Origin: CAZFHZ01 sp964519015
GTDB lineage: Bacteria > Blakebacterota > Blakebacteria > Blakebacterales > CAYUVJ01
Assembly: GCA_964519015.1 (NCBI GenBank)
Contig: CAZFHZ010000004.1
Coordinates: 1-64,000 of the forward strand
Direction of reading: 5' to 3'
Length of the DNA stretch: 64,000 nt
Part shown: one piece after another, positions 7,884-16,298 of the stretch
Layout of the letters: each line of letters opens with the position of its first letter
How positions within the stretch are numbered: position 1 is the stretch's first letter
Translations under genes and position numbers: made by a program
The notes under the pieces: model-generated
Seen by the model: the letters and a program-made list of their open reading frames with translations, nothing else
Databases searched by the model: none
What the model was told of the DNA's origin: nothing

Positions 7884-9848
7884 TCAGCCGACCGCTCCCC
7901 ACGGCGGGAGCAGCCGCTCCAGCAACGAGGGGGGCTTCAAATAGCGTTCGGCCAGCCGGTCGGCGCGCTCCGGGTCGATCTTGCGGACCACCGCGATGGC
8001 GTCCCGGATCGTATCCCGGTTCCAGTCACCGAACCGCCGCTGGCGCGACTGGAGGATGATGACATCCTCCATCGCATCGACGATCCGCGTCTTCAGCCGG
8101 GCGTCCGCTCCGGGCAGGAGGGCTCTTCCGGCCCCGATCCGGGCCGTGGAGGAGAACGCCTCCGCTTCCATCACCCGCAGGTAGGCATCGGCGACCCGGC
8201 GATCGCGTCCCACCCAGGGATCGAGCCGTTCCATGACCGCCAGGAGGACCGAAGTGGAACGCCCGCGCTCCAGAGCGCCGAGCAGGGTGGTCCGCACCCC
8301 TTCATCGGACACCAGGGGACCGAGACTCTCGACCGCCTCGAGCTGCACGCTGGTGGAGTTCTGACTCCGGAGCGCCTCACCCAGGACCGCCCGCACCCGG
8401 GGATCGTCACGGTAGGGGACCAGTTGCTTCACCACCGCCAGCTGGACGCTGGTCGAAGTCCCCCCTTCGGCCAGCAGGCGGGTCAGCGCGACCCGGACCT
8501 GCTCCTGCCCGGTGTGGGCGGAAGCCAGTTGGACCGCCTTGAGCTGTACGCTGGTACTGTTCCGTGGGCTCAGCGCCTCGGCCAGGGCGGCCGGACCGGA
8601 AGGGGTCTTCAGGTGGCGGGCGAGCGCATCGATCGCCTCCAGCTGCACCGAAGAGGAGATCCCGCCGGCGCGGAAGAGTTCCAGCAGGGCGGCGGCCGAG
8701 GACTCCTCGTCCCTGCCCGTGGCCAGGGCGCGCACGGCCTCGAGCTGGACCGAGGAGGAAGTCGGACCGGTCAGACCGACCCGGGCGGTGGCGCGCACCT
8801 CGGCGACCGAGGAGGTCCGGGCGATCCGCATGGCGGCCGCCTGGACGCTCGAGGAGTTCCCGGTCCGGGCCGCGGCGGCCAGGATCGGCACGATGGCCGG
8901 GTCATCCTTGCGGGCCTCCAGGACCGAGAGGATCTTGAGCTGGACCGAAGCAGAGACGTTGCCCTCCATGACCCGGCGCACCGCGTCGATCGCTTCGGGT
9001 TCGAGCATCCTGACCCCGAGTGCCTCCGCCGCCGCCAGCTGGACCGAACTCGAGGTGTTCGGGCGCAGCGCCCGGGCCAGGGCGGTCCGCACCACCCCTT
9101 CCCCGACCTGCCGGGAGAGGACCTCGATCGCCTTGAGCTGCACGCTCGCGGAGTTCTCCTCCTCCAGCAGGCGACCGGCGCCGGCCGCCACCTCGGATCG
9201 GGCGGCCACCGGGGTGAGGACCTCGAGCGCCTTGAGCTGCACGCTGGTCGAGTGTCCCGGCTCCAGCGCCGAGAGGATGAGGCGTCGGGCCACGTTCTCC
9301 TGCAGGCGATCGCTCAGCACCGTCACCAGCTCGAGCTGACGGCTGGTGCTCTCCCGGCGCATGATCTCCTCCAGGACCGCCTCGGCCGTCAGGTCTCCCC
9401 GGCGGGCCAGCGACATGGCCACCTCGCGGCGCATCTCCCAGGAGAGTCCCGATTCGAGCAGGTTCTCCAACGCCCCCGCATAGGCGGGATCCCGCCCCGC
9501 CCCCATGAGCGCGACCTGCCGCTCACGGGCGCTGGCGGCCCGGGTCGAGTCGGGCCAGCGCCGGAGCAGCTCGGCGTAGGCGGCCACCGCCTGGTCGTTC
9601 CGACCCAGCCGTTCCAGCACATACCCGGTGTAGAACTGCGCGTCGTCCGCCTCCGCGCTCTCCGGCATCTCGGTCACGACCCGGCGAAACCCGGTCAGGG
9701 CGGCTTCGTAGCGTTCCTCGATCAGGTCCTCGCGGGCCTTCAGATAGACCGCCCGGGCGTCCTGCTGGGCACCCGCGATCAGCGGCGCCACCAGCACGAA
9801 TACCGCGACGACCGGGCCGAGCCCTCGCTTCATCATCCGCGTCATCAC
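7884..9848 (-). CDS. Exported TPR/HEAT-repeat protein with a near-invariant SSVQL repeat core
   Basis: 654 residues with a Sec signal ending near LIAGAQQ. Residues about 30-125 resemble tetratricopeptide repeats (YEAALTGFRRVV, FYTGYVLERLGRNDQAVAAYAELLRRWP). From about 150 to 600 there are about 12-13 HEAT-like repeats of roughly 30-35 residues. Most have the same core, (S/T)(S/A/T)SVQL followed by (K/E/A)A(I/L/V), for example STSVQLKALEVL, SASVQLKAIEVL, SSSVQLEAIDAL and STSVQLEAVESL. It starts at GTG 9848 or ATG 9845, overlapping the anti-sigma stop, and is third in a sigma/anti-sigma/HEAT operon. A protein-binding scaffold role in the envelope is inference. Confidence 0.85.
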   Translation of the reverse strand: MMTRMMKRGLGPVVAVFVLVAPLIAGAQQDARAVYLKAREDLIEERYEAALTGFRRVVTEMPESAEADDAQFYTGYVLERLGRNDQAVAAYAELLRRWPDSTRAASARERQVALMGAGRDPAYAGALENLLESGLSWEMRREVAMSLARRGDLTAEAVLEEIMRRESTSRQLELVTVLSDRLQENVARRLILSALEPGHSTSVQLKALEVLTPVAARSEVAAGAGRLLEEENSASVQLKAIEVLSRQVGEGVVRTALARALRPNTSSSVQLAAAEALGVRMLEPEAIDAVRRVMEGNVSASVQLKILSVLEARKDDPAIVPILAAAARTGNSSSVQAAAMRIARTSSVAEVRATARVGLTGPTSSSVQLEAVRALATGRDEESSAAALLELFRAGGISSSVQLEAIDALARHLKTPSGPAALAEALSPRNSTSVQLKAVQLASAHTGQEQVRVALTRLLAEGGTSTSVQLAVVKQLVPYRDDPRVRAVLGEALRSQNSTSVQLEAVESLGPLVSDEGVRTTLLGALERGRSTSVLLAVMERLDPWVGRDRRVADAYLRVMEAEAFSSTARIGAGRALLPGADARLKTRIVDAMEDVIILQSRQRRFGDWNRDTIRDAIAVVRKIDPERADRLAERYLKPPSLLERLLPPWGAVG

Positions 9849-10717
9849 CTCGACTCCTCCCGGATGGACTCGCCATCCCTCCCGTTCCAGCCCCCCTGCC
9901 TCCGCGCTTCGGCGATGGCGGTGGTCAGCCGTCGTTCCAGGTCCCCTTCCCCCAACCGCTGCCGCGCGACCAGTTCCCGCACCAGGACCAGGTCGGGACC
10001 CGGTTCGGCGGCCAGGGCAGCGATCTCCTCGAGCAGCAGTTCCGCCTTCCGTATCCCCGCCAGCAGACCGGCGTCCCGTTCGGGATCGAGGTCGCGGCGC
10101 AGCAAGGCCGCCTGGCGGACCAGTTCTCGCGCCCGTTCCCGCACCGCCTCCCGTTCGGCCAATCCGCCCCCCGAGACCTCGAAGGTCATCACCCCGGTGA
10201 CCATCTCACTCAGTCCGTGCGCGAAACCCAGACCCGCATCGGTCAGCAGGTCGGCTCGCACCAGGGCCGCCACCGCCGCCGGGTCCGGGGCGGTTTCCCG
10301 GGGTCCTTCCCCGACCGGACCGGGACCGACCGTTCCGTATCCGGCCAGCCGTCCGATCCCGATCCCGGCCCCCAGCAGCAGCACGGCGGCCGCCGCCCGC
10401 GGCCACCAGACGGGACCCGACCGGCGGCGACCTTCTCCGGCGAACGGACCGAGACGGTTCTGCAGGGCCCGCCAGGCCCGGATCTGCTGCCCGGTCTCTT
10501 CCACTCCGGTCGGGGCCGGCCAGGGCAGGGGCGCCTCCGAACAGGCACCCAGTGCCTTCCGGCCCCGGCTGGCCCAGACCATCGCCCGGCGACAGCCGGG
10601 GCAGCTCGCCAGGTGCTCCCGGGCCGCGGCTTCCCGCTCCCCTCCCAACTCGCCGGCCAGCAGCGCTTCCAGCTCCGGCTCCCAGGCGGGACAGGCGTTG
10701 TTCGTGTCCTTTTCCAT
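9845..10717 (-). CDS. Anti-sigma factor with N-terminal zinc finger (zf-HC2) and one membrane segment
   Basis: 290 residues from ATG 10717. The N-terminal ZAS-type zinc finger reads AREHLASCPGC (H-x3-C-x2-C). A membrane segment rich in Ala, Leu and Gly follows (AAAAVLLLGAGIGIG), then a helical, Leu/Arg/Glu-rich extracytoplasmic region. It should hold the adjacent ECF sigma factor inactive at the membrane until a signal releases it. It starts six bases after the sigma gene stop and overlaps the HEAT gene start (GTGA). Confidence 0.87.
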   Translation of the reverse strand: MEKDTNNACPAWEPELEALLAGELGGEREAAAREHLASCPGCRRAMVWASRGRKALGACSEAPLPWPAPTGVEETGQQIRAWRALQNRLGPFAGEGRRRSGPVWWPRAAAAVLLLGAGIGIGRLAGYGTVGPGPVGEGPRETAPDPAAVAALVRADLLTDAGLGFAHGLSEMVTGVMTFEVSGGGLAEREAVRERARELVRQAALLRRDLDPERDAGLLAGIRKAELLLEEIAALAAEPGPDLVLVRELVARQRLGEGDLERRLTTAIAEARRQGGWNGRDGESIREESR

Positions 10718-10722
10718 CCGGT

Positions 10723-11295
10723 TCACACCCCCTCGAGCAATTCGTTGTCCAGCCAGGTCCCCAGCTTGCGCAGTCCACGGAAGACCTGGGTACGCGCGGT
10801 GACCTCCTCGCAGCCCAGGACCTCGGCCACCTGGCGCAACGACAGACCATCGAAGTAGCGCAGCACGACCGCGGCCCGCTGCCCATCGGGCAGGCGGTCC
10901 AGCGCCACCCGGACCGCGCCGGCCCGCTCCCGGGCGGCCAGCCGGTCGAGTACCGGCTCGGTCCCACCCCCGGCGGAGAAGACCTGGCCGCTCCACGAAT
11001 GGTGCAGCCGCTGCTTGCGCTGTCGATGGCGCCGCACCTCGATGGCCCGGTTGACCGCGATCCGCTTCAGCCAGGGGAAGAAGCGATCGCCGTCGCTCAA
11101 CCGGGAGAGCGCCTCCAGGGCCGAGAGGAAGGCCTCCTGGACCGTATCCTCGGCCGCCGCCCGATCCCCGTTCAGGATCCCGGCGACCAGGCGCACGGTC
11201 GGCTCGAAATAGCGCCGGTGCAGCACGCCGTATCCCTCCAGGTCCCCGGCCAGGACCTGTTCCACGCAGCTGCGGTCTGTCGTCAGGGTCGTCAT
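10723..11295 (-). CDS. ECF-type RNA polymerase sigma-70 factor
   Basis: 190 residues from ATG 11295 with GGAG just upstream. Region 2 is visible as YFEPTVRLVAGILNGDRAAAEDTVQEAFLSA and WLKRIAVNRAIEVRR. Region 4 is LDRLPDGQRAAVVLRYFDGLSLRQVAEVLG followed by the recognition helix VTARTQVFRGLRKL. It lacks regions 1 and 3, as ECF sigmas do. It heads the sigma/anti-sigma/HEAT operon, and only 50 bases separate it from the terminator of the tolC-like gene, so its promoter must lie in or near 11300-11350. Confidence 0.93.
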   Translation of the reverse strand: MTTLTTDRSCVEQVLAGDLEGYGVLHRRYFEPTVRLVAGILNGDRAAAEDTVQEAFLSALEALSRLSDGDRFFPWLKRIAVNRAIEVRRHRQRKQRLHHSWSGQVFSAGGGTEPVLDRLAARERAGAVRVALDRLPDGQRAAVVLRYFDGLSLRQVAEVLGCEEVTARTQVFRGLRKLGTWLDNELLEGV

Positions 11296-11345
11296 GGGTC
11301 TCCGCAGATAGAGTCGGAGCGGACCCTCCGATTGTTGCACGAAAA

Positions 11346-11366
11346 AAGGCCCCGCGCGGGGGCCTT
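11346..11366 (-). terminator. Intrinsic terminator of the tolC-like gene
   Basis: On the minus strand AAGGCCCC pairs with GGGGCCTT across a 5-base GC loop and is followed by TTTTTT. It lies 27 bases after the tolC-like stop and insulates the sigma operon from upstream transcription. Confidence 0.85.
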
Positions 11367-11392
11367 CCTCCGCCGGCCGACGCCGGAGCGGC

Positions 11393-12931
11393 TCACTCCT
11401 GCTGGTTGAGCAGGGCGGCCAGGGTCGCGGTGAGGGGCTGGTCCCGCTCCCAGTCCCAGAAGGTGCGCCGCTGCAGGTCGGAGAGCGCCCCCTTGTAGTC
11501 GAGGAAGGCACTCAGGTAACTGCGGCGGGCGTCGGCCAGCCGGTTCTGGGTGAGGATCAGGTCCTGGGTGTTGAGGCTCCCCTCCTCGAAACGCTCGAGT
11601 GAGAGCCGGAAGGAACGTTCGGCCGCGTTGACGCTCGGGACCAGCATCTCCAGCCGGCGCTGCGCCTCGGCGACGCGGTCGACCACATCCCGCACCTCAC
11701 GCTCGATCGTGATCCGGGTCTCGTCGAGCTGCCGGTCCACCTTGCGGATCTCGGCCATCTTGGCGCTGACCTGAGCCCGATTGCGCCCCCAGTCCCAGAG
11801 CGGGATGTTGAAGTTGACCGCGGCCCCGCGGGTCTGGTCGGGATCGAGGAGGGCGTCGTAGAGCTGGTCCATCTCGTTCCCCCGCCCCTCCAGCCCCAGG
11901 ATCAGGCTGACCGTGCCCCGCACCGCCCCCCAGGAGCGGCGCTCCCGCAGGTCCATCTCGTTGTACTCCTGCCAGATCTGGTTCTGGCGCACCTCGGTGC
12001 GCTGGTCGAGGGCACGCTGGATCGCCAGCGCCTCGTCGATCTCCACCGGGATGTAGGTGGTCTCGATCTCCAGCTCGATGGGAACGTTCAGTCCCAGCCC
12101 GACCTGCTGCTTGAAGCCTGATTTCTCCCGGCCGAGCCGGCCGGTGGCTGAGGAGGAACGATTGCGGCGGTCAGCCAGGTCGACCTCGAGCTGGAGCAGG
12201 TCGATCTCGGTCAGGCTCCCCGCCTGGAAGCGGCGCCGCCCGATGGCATAGGAGCGCTCCAGGCGCGTGACTTCCTCGCGCGCCAGCAGGTCCTCGTAGG
12301 TCCGCTGGTAGAGCATGAAGTAGGCCCGGGTCACATCACCGATCGCATCGATCTGCTCGTTCAGGAATCGGATCTGGGTTTCCTCCAGGCGCAGCTCGGC
12401 CCTTCGGATGTTGAGCTGGATCGCGTTCGGCTGCAGGATCGGCTGCTCGTAACGGATGAAGAACTTGCTGTTGTAGCTCTTCAGGCCCGGCGTGTAGCTG
12501 AAGAGCTGGTCCTGGGTGCGGTTCCACACCCCGTTCAGCGAGACGACCCCGTCCGTGGGCAACGGTTGCCGGATGGAGAGGTTGGCCGAGTAGCGGGCCC
12601 CCTGGGTGCTGAGCAGTTTCGGGTTCCCGGTGTCGGGGTCGGTGATCTCCTTGATCGACTGGTCGTAGTTGGGGAGCGTCACCGCCAGGCTGGCGTTCGA
12701 CTTGAGTGCCGCCCGGTTCGCCACCAGGTTGAACTGGTCGCGCTCGAGGTCGAGACGCACCCGCTCCATGCGCCAGGATCCGCTCAGGGCGAGCCGCAGC
12801 GCCATTTCCAGGTTGAGGGTCGTTACCTGAGAGGAGTCCTCGACCCGCGGCTGGGCGGCGGCTGCGGCCGGCAGCAGAAGGGTGACCAGCAGGAGGACGC
12901 GGACCGGGGGCAGGGAGGTCGTGAGCATCAC
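11393..12931 (-). CDS. TolC-family outer membrane efflux protein
   Basis: 512 residues with a signal peptide (VLLLVTLLLPAAAAAQ). Two halves of long coiled-coil helices are visible: TLNLEMALRLALSGSWRMERVRLDLERDQF in the first and QSKMAEIRKVDRQLDETR-like helices in the second. NFNIPLWDWGRNRAQV is the classic OEP signature, and SLNTQDLILTQNRLADARRSYL lies near the end. Members form the outer-membrane duct of tripartite exporters. No RND or ABC partner is adjacent. The start is GTG 12931 or ATG 12928; AAGGAG is 7-10 bases upstream. Confidence 0.88.
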   Translation of the reverse strand: MMLTTSLPPVRVLLLVTLLLPAAAAAQPRVEDSSQVTTLNLEMALRLALSGSWRMERVRLDLERDQFNLVANRAALKSNASLAVTLPNYDQSIKEITDPDTGNPKLLSTQGARYSANLSIRQPLPTDGVVSLNGVWNRTQDQLFSYTPGLKSYNSKFFIRYEQPILQPNAIQLNIRRAELRLEETQIRFLNEQIDAIGDVTRAYFMLYQRTYEDLLAREEVTRLERSYAIGRRRFQAGSLTEIDLLQLEVDLADRRNRSSSATGRLGREKSGFKQQVGLGLNVPIELEIETTYIPVEIDEALAIQRALDQRTEVRQNQIWQEYNEMDLRERRSWGAVRGTVSLILGLEGRGNEMDQLYDALLDPDQTRGAAVNFNIPLWDWGRNRAQVSAKMAEIRKVDRQLDETRITIEREVRDVVDRVAEAQRRLEMLVPSVNAAERSFRLSLERFEEGSLNTQDLILTQNRLADARRSYLSAFLDYKGALSDLQRRTFWDWERDQPLTATLAALLNQQE

Positions 12932-12980
12932 CGGGGACTCCTTGGGAGGAGGTTGCAGGCTCAGGAGGAAGGTAGGCCGG

Positions 12981-13742
12981 TCAGAAAGCGATCGCCAGCG
13001 CGTTGCGGACTGAGAGGTCGGTACGCTTCACCCCGGCCGGCGGCCGGCTGTCATACACCAGACGGGCGTCCAGTCGCAACGAGAGTCGGGCCAGCAGCTG
13101 GACGGCGATGCCCAGGTCGTGGAGCACCCGGAAGTCGGCCGGTTCCGCCAGGCGCGGCTGCCAGTAGAGCTGGCTGCCCAGGGTGGCGGTCGGACTCAGG
13201 CTCCAGCCCACACTCAGCAGCAGGGAACCGCGCCAGCCCGGTGCCGAGGTGTCGGCACGCAGTTCTTCCTGCTCGTACATGAGGATCAACCCGGTGTCGA
13301 GGCGCGGCCCCTCCGCCCGCAGGGTGGTCCGGACCCCGGCCCCCGCGAGCACCCGCCGGCGCAGCCGCACGAAGGCGTCCCGCTGCAGCTGGTAGAGGGC
13401 CTCCAGGGTGAGTCCCGGCGCGAGTCGGTACCCGTAGCGCAGATGCCCCATGGCATGGTCGGCGACCCGGCGCCCCTGGGCCTTCTCCCAGGCGCCCGCG
13501 GCCACCATCTGGACCAGCTGCCGTCCTCCCATCCAGCGCAGCAGCCCGCTGCCGTCCACCGCGGCCGATTCCGCGTTCCCTTTCTTTAACCCGAATCCGA
13601 CCTGGAGTGCGCCGGAGAGTCCCGGCTCGGGATCCCCGGCCAGCAGGCGCTCGATGTTGACGATCTGGGCACCGGCCGGGCGGGAGATCAGGAAGGTGGA
13701 GAGCACCAGGAGCGGGAGGAGCCGGTAGCGAGGCCGCGACAC
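12981..13742 (-). CDS. DUF481-family outer membrane beta-barrel protein
   Basis: 253 residues from GTG 13742 (GAGG 9 bases upstream); a GTG at 13757 overlapping the htpX stop is the alternative. Signal peptide LLPLLVLSTFLISRPAGAQ. Alternating amphipathic strands follow, with GALQVGFGLKKGNAES, MGHLRYGYRLAPGLTLEALYQLQRDAFVRLRRRVLAGAGVRT and the C-terminal strand SVRNALAIAF ending in Phe, all typical of DUF481 (E. coli YdiY group). The function of the family is not settled. It lies between an HtpX-like protease and a TolC-like protein, an envelope-oriented block. Confidence 0.75.
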   Translation of the reverse strand: MSRPRYRLLPLLVLSTFLISRPAGAQIVNIERLLAGDPEPGLSGALQVGFGLKKGNAESAAVDGSGLLRWMGGRQLVQMVAAGAWEKAQGRRVADHAMGHLRYGYRLAPGLTLEALYQLQRDAFVRLRRRVLAGAGVRTTLRAEGPRLDTGLILMYEQEELRADTSAPGWRGSLLLSVGWSLSPTATLGSQLYWQPRLAEPADFRVLHDLGIAVQLLARLSLRLDARLVYDSRPPAGVKRTDLSVRNALAIAF

Positions 13743-13753
13743 CCGCGGGGACC

Positions 13754-14692
13754 TCACATCGCCCGCAGGCGGGAGACCCGTTCGAGCAGTGGCGGGTGGG
13801 TGCTGAACAGGTTCTTGGCCCGGTCCTCGAACGGCTTGATGGGATTCACGATATAGAGATGTTGGGTGGCACGGTTGGCGGCCTCGAGCACTTCCTTGTC
13901 CCCCGAGATCTTCTCCAGTGCCCGGGCCAGGCCTTCCGGGTAGCGGGTGAGTTGCACCGCCCCCGCGTCGGCCAGGTATTCTCGTTTCCGGCTGATCGAG
14001 AGCTGGAGCAACCGGGCAAAGAAGGGGGCCAGCACCGCGGCCAGCACCGCCACGATCAGGATGGCCGCCTGGCCCCCCCCACTCCCCTGCCCTGTGGAGC
14101 GGCTGCGGGTGCGGCCTCCCCCCCAGCGCATACTGCGCAGGAAAGCGTCGGCGAGCAGGGCGGTCAGGCCCACCAGCACCCCGATCATGGTCTGGAGCCG
14201 GATATCGTAGAAACGGACGTGCGAGAGCTCGTGAGCCATCACCCCCTGCAGCTCGTCCCGGGTCAGTTTCTGCCTCAGCCCGGTGGTGATGGCCACCACC
14301 GCGTGTTCCGGATCGCGTCCGGTGGCGAAAGCGTTGGGAGCGGTGTCCTCGATCACCCAGATCTGCGGGAGGGGAAGACCGCCGGCCAGACAGAGTTCCT
14401 CGATGACGTTCCACAGTTCGGGATCGTCTGCTTTGTGGATCTGGTGGGCCTGGCTGACCGCGAGCACCATGCTCCCCCCCGCGAACCAGGCCACCAGGCT
14501 CCAGACGATCGCGACCACGCCGAAGATACCGAGGAAACCGATCCCCTCCCCCATCCACGCTTCCCCGATGAGCCAGCCCAGACCGGTTACCACCGCGATG
14601 AAGAGCAGCACGAGCAGGGCGGTATTCCGCTTGTTCGCGTCGATATGGGTGTAGAACCCGCCCAGGGTGCGTTCTCCAGCCGCATCCATCAC
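13754..14692 (-). CDS. htpX: M48-family zinc metalloprotease, HtpX-like
   Basis: 312 residues. Two N-terminal membrane helices (TALLVLLFIAVVTGLGWLIG and a second at about 52-75), then NAFATGRDPEHAVVAITTGL, the catalytic HExxH in VMAHELSHVRFYD, two more hydrophobic helices, and the third zinc ligand Glu in SRKREYLADAGAVQLT. HtpX-type proteases degrade damaged membrane proteins with the active site facing the cytoplasm. It starts at GTG 14692 or ATG 14689, 41 bases after LemA. LemA-HtpX pairing is common across bacteria, which supports the call. Confidence 0.9.
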   Translation of the reverse strand: MMDAAGERTLGGFYTHIDANKRNTALLVLLFIAVVTGLGWLIGEAWMGEGIGFLGIFGVVAIVWSLVAWFAGGSMVLAVSQAHQIHKADDPELWNVIEELCLAGGLPLPQIWVIEDTAPNAFATGRDPEHAVVAITTGLRQKLTRDELQGVMAHELSHVRFYDIRLQTMIGVLVGLTALLADAFLRSMRWGGGRTRSRSTGQGSGGGQAAILIVAVLAAVLAPFFARLLQLSISRKREYLADAGAVQLTRYPEGLARALEKISGDKEVLEAANRATQHLYIVNPIKPFEDRAKNLFSTHPPLLERVSRLRAM

Positions 14693-14733
14693 GTGATTCT
14701 CCGTCTCATCGGGTCGAGGGGCGCCGGTCCGAT

Positions 14734-15288
14734 TCAGCGCAGGTCGACCTTCGGTACCTGCCGGTCGGCCTCCCCGATCTCGAAGAACTCCTGCTGGGTG
14801 AAGTTGAACATGCCGGCCACGATGTTCGCCGGGAACTGTTCGATCCGGGTGTTGAACACCATGACCATGTCGTTGTAGTGCTGCCGCGAGAAGGAGATCT
14901 TGTTCTCGGTGCCGGTCAGCTCCTCTTGCAGCGCCAGTACGTTCTGGTTGGCCTTCAGGTCGGGATAGTTCTCCACCAGCGCGAAGAGCTGACGCAGCGC
15001 CCCGGTCAGCATGTTCTCGGCGGCCCCTTGGGCGGCCGGTCCCTCGGCCTTCATGGCCGAGTTGCGCGCTTCAATGACCCGGGTGAGGGTCTCCTGCTCG
15101 TAGGCCATGTAGTCTTTGACCGTCTCCACCAGGTTGGGGATCAGGTCGTACCGGCGCTTGAGCTGGACGTCGATCTGAGACCAGGCGTTCCGGAACCGGT
15201 TGCGCAGGGTCACCAGACCGTTGTAGGTGACGACGACCCAGGCCAGAACGGCGAACCCGAGAACCACCAGGATGAGTAGGACTTCCAT
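14734..15288 (-). CDS. LemA family protein
   Basis: 184 residues from ATG 15288 with AAAGGGGAA upstream. One N-terminal membrane anchor (EVLLILVVLGFAVLAWVVV) leads into the characteristic helical bundle: YNGLVTLRNRFRNAWSQIDV, LKRRYDLIPNLVETVKDYM, ENYPDLKANQNVLALQEEL, TENKISFSRQHYNDMV and FPANIVAGMF. The molecular role is not established; it usually neighbours htpX-type proteases, as here. Its own promoter probably lies in the 206-bp gap shared with dodecin. Confidence 0.92.
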   Translation of the reverse strand: MEVLLILVVLGFAVLAWVVVTYNGLVTLRNRFRNAWSQIDVQLKRRYDLIPNLVETVKDYMAYEQETLTRVIEARNSAMKAEGPAAQGAAENMLTGALRQLFALVENYPDLKANQNVLALQEELTGTENKISFSRQHYNDMVMVFNTRIEQFPANIVAGMFNFTQQEFFEIGEADRQVPKVDLR

Positions 15289-15348
15289 CGATTCCCCTTT
15301 CACGCGATGGTGCGCCGGCGCGAACCGCGCCCACGCCATGACGTCCCC

Positions 15349-15376
15349 ATTCTACTTCACGGCCCCCGCGAGTCCA
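15349..15376 (-). promoter_or_regulatory. Weak candidate sigma-70 promoter for lemA-htpX
   Basis: On the minus strand TGGACT (-35, 4 of 6) and TAGAAT (-10, 5 of 6) are separated by 16 bases, about 60 bases upstream of the lemA ATG. This is seen by eye only. Confidence 0.3.
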
Positions 15377-15393
15377 TCGGGAAAGCCACGGAT

Positions 15394-15423
15394 TTGACCC
15401 TTCCGTAGCGGGACCTCTATAGT
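15394..15423 (+). promoter_or_regulatory. Sigma-70-like promoter of the dodecin/HD-domain operon
   Basis: TTGACC (15394-15399) and TATAGT (15418-15423) with an 18-base spacer, about 70 bases upstream of the dodecin ATG. It is among the best consensus matches in this GC-rich window. Confidence 0.6.
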
Positions 15424-15494
15424 ACGCGGGCGTCACCTGCGATTATCAGCGCCGGACGGGATGCAGGTCCCCGTCCCCGAAGAAAGGCGGAGCC

Positions 15495-15698
15495 ATGACC
15501 GATCGCACATTCAAGCTCATCGAACTGGTCGGGACCTCCGAGAAATCGTACGAGGAGGCGATCCGGAACGCGGTCGCCAAGGCGGGATCGAGCCTCTCCG
15601 ACCTCTCCTGGTTCGAAGTGACCGAGCTGCGCGGAGGGATCCTCAAGGAGGGACTGGAATACCAGGCCAAGGTGAAGATCGCCTTCAAGGTCCACTGA
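15495..15698 (+). CDS. Dodecin, flavin-binding dodecameric protein
   Basis: 67 residues, the normal dodecin length. MTDRTFKLIELVGTSEKSYEEAI and WFEVTELRGGI are the family signature; the Trp and the following residues form the flavin stacking site. Dodecins assemble as 12-mers that store riboflavin or FMN and quench its photochemistry. GGCGGAG precedes the ATG. The HD-domain gene begins one base after its stop, so the pair is translationally coupled. Confidence 0.95.
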   Translation: MTDRTFKLIELVGTSEKSYEEAIRNAVAKAGSSLSDLSWFEVTELRGGILKEGLEYQAKVKIAFKVH

Positions 15699-15699
15699 G

Positions 15700-16275
15700 A
15701 TGGGCTACGACCGCGAAGCCGCCTGGGCACTGCTGACCGGCTGGACGGAGAAGGAGCATCTGCTCAAGCACGCCCTGGCCGTAGAGGCCGCCATGCGGGC
15801 CTACGCCCGGCGGTTCGGCGAGGATGAGGAGCTTTGGGGAGTGACCGGACTACTCCACGACCTCGACTACGAACGGCACCCTAACCGGGAGGAACATCCC
15901 TGGGTGGGGGTGAAGACTCTCGAGGAGGCGGGCTACCCGGAGGAGATCCGGGAAGCGGTACTGGGGCACGCCCCCTACACAGGGGTGGCGCGCACCTCCC
16001 GGCTGGCCAAGACGCTCTATGCGGTGGACGAGTTGACCGGGTTCATCGTGGCGGTGGCCCTCGTCCGCCCCTCCCGCTCGATCCTGGATGTCAAGGTCTC
16101 CTCGGTCACCAAGAAGTTCAAAGACCGCTCGTTCGCCGCACCGGTGAGCCGCGAGGACATCCAGGAAGGGGCCGCCGACCTCGGCCTGGAGGTCTCTGAG
16201 CACGTCGGGGTGGTGCTCGAGGCGATGCAGGGGATCGCCGCCGAACTCGGTCTGGAGGGCGTGACGGCGGGCTGA
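15700..16275 (+). CDS. HD-domain (HDIG-like) metal-dependent phosphohydrolase
   Basis: 191 residues. The HD superfamily pattern is visible as HALAVEAAMRAYA, the metal-binding HD in LLHDLDYERHP, HPWVGVKTLEEAGYP, VLGHAPYTG and the downstream Asp in AVDELTGFI. This short single-domain group is usually annotated as a predicted hydrolase of unknown substrate. It is coupled to dodecin, so a nucleotide or flavin-related substrate is possible, but that is inference only. Confidence 0.85.
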   Translation: MGYDREAAWALLTGWTEKEHLLKHALAVEAAMRAYARRFGEDEELWGVTGLLHDLDYERHPNREEHPWVGVKTLEEAGYPEEIREAVLGHAPYTGVARTSRLAKTLYAVDELTGFIVAVALVRPSRSILDVKVSSVTKKFKDRSFAAPVSREDIQEGAADLGLEVSEHVGVVLEAMQGIAAELGLEGVTAG

Positions 16276-16298
16276 ACAGGGGGGGGACCTCCCCCCGC

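Noticed and set aside
8200..9350. Periodic DNA in the HEAT gene as a satellite or CRISPR-like array
   Set aside because: The period follows protein repeats of about 30-35 codons in one open frame, with codon-level variation; there are no identical repeats with unique spacers.
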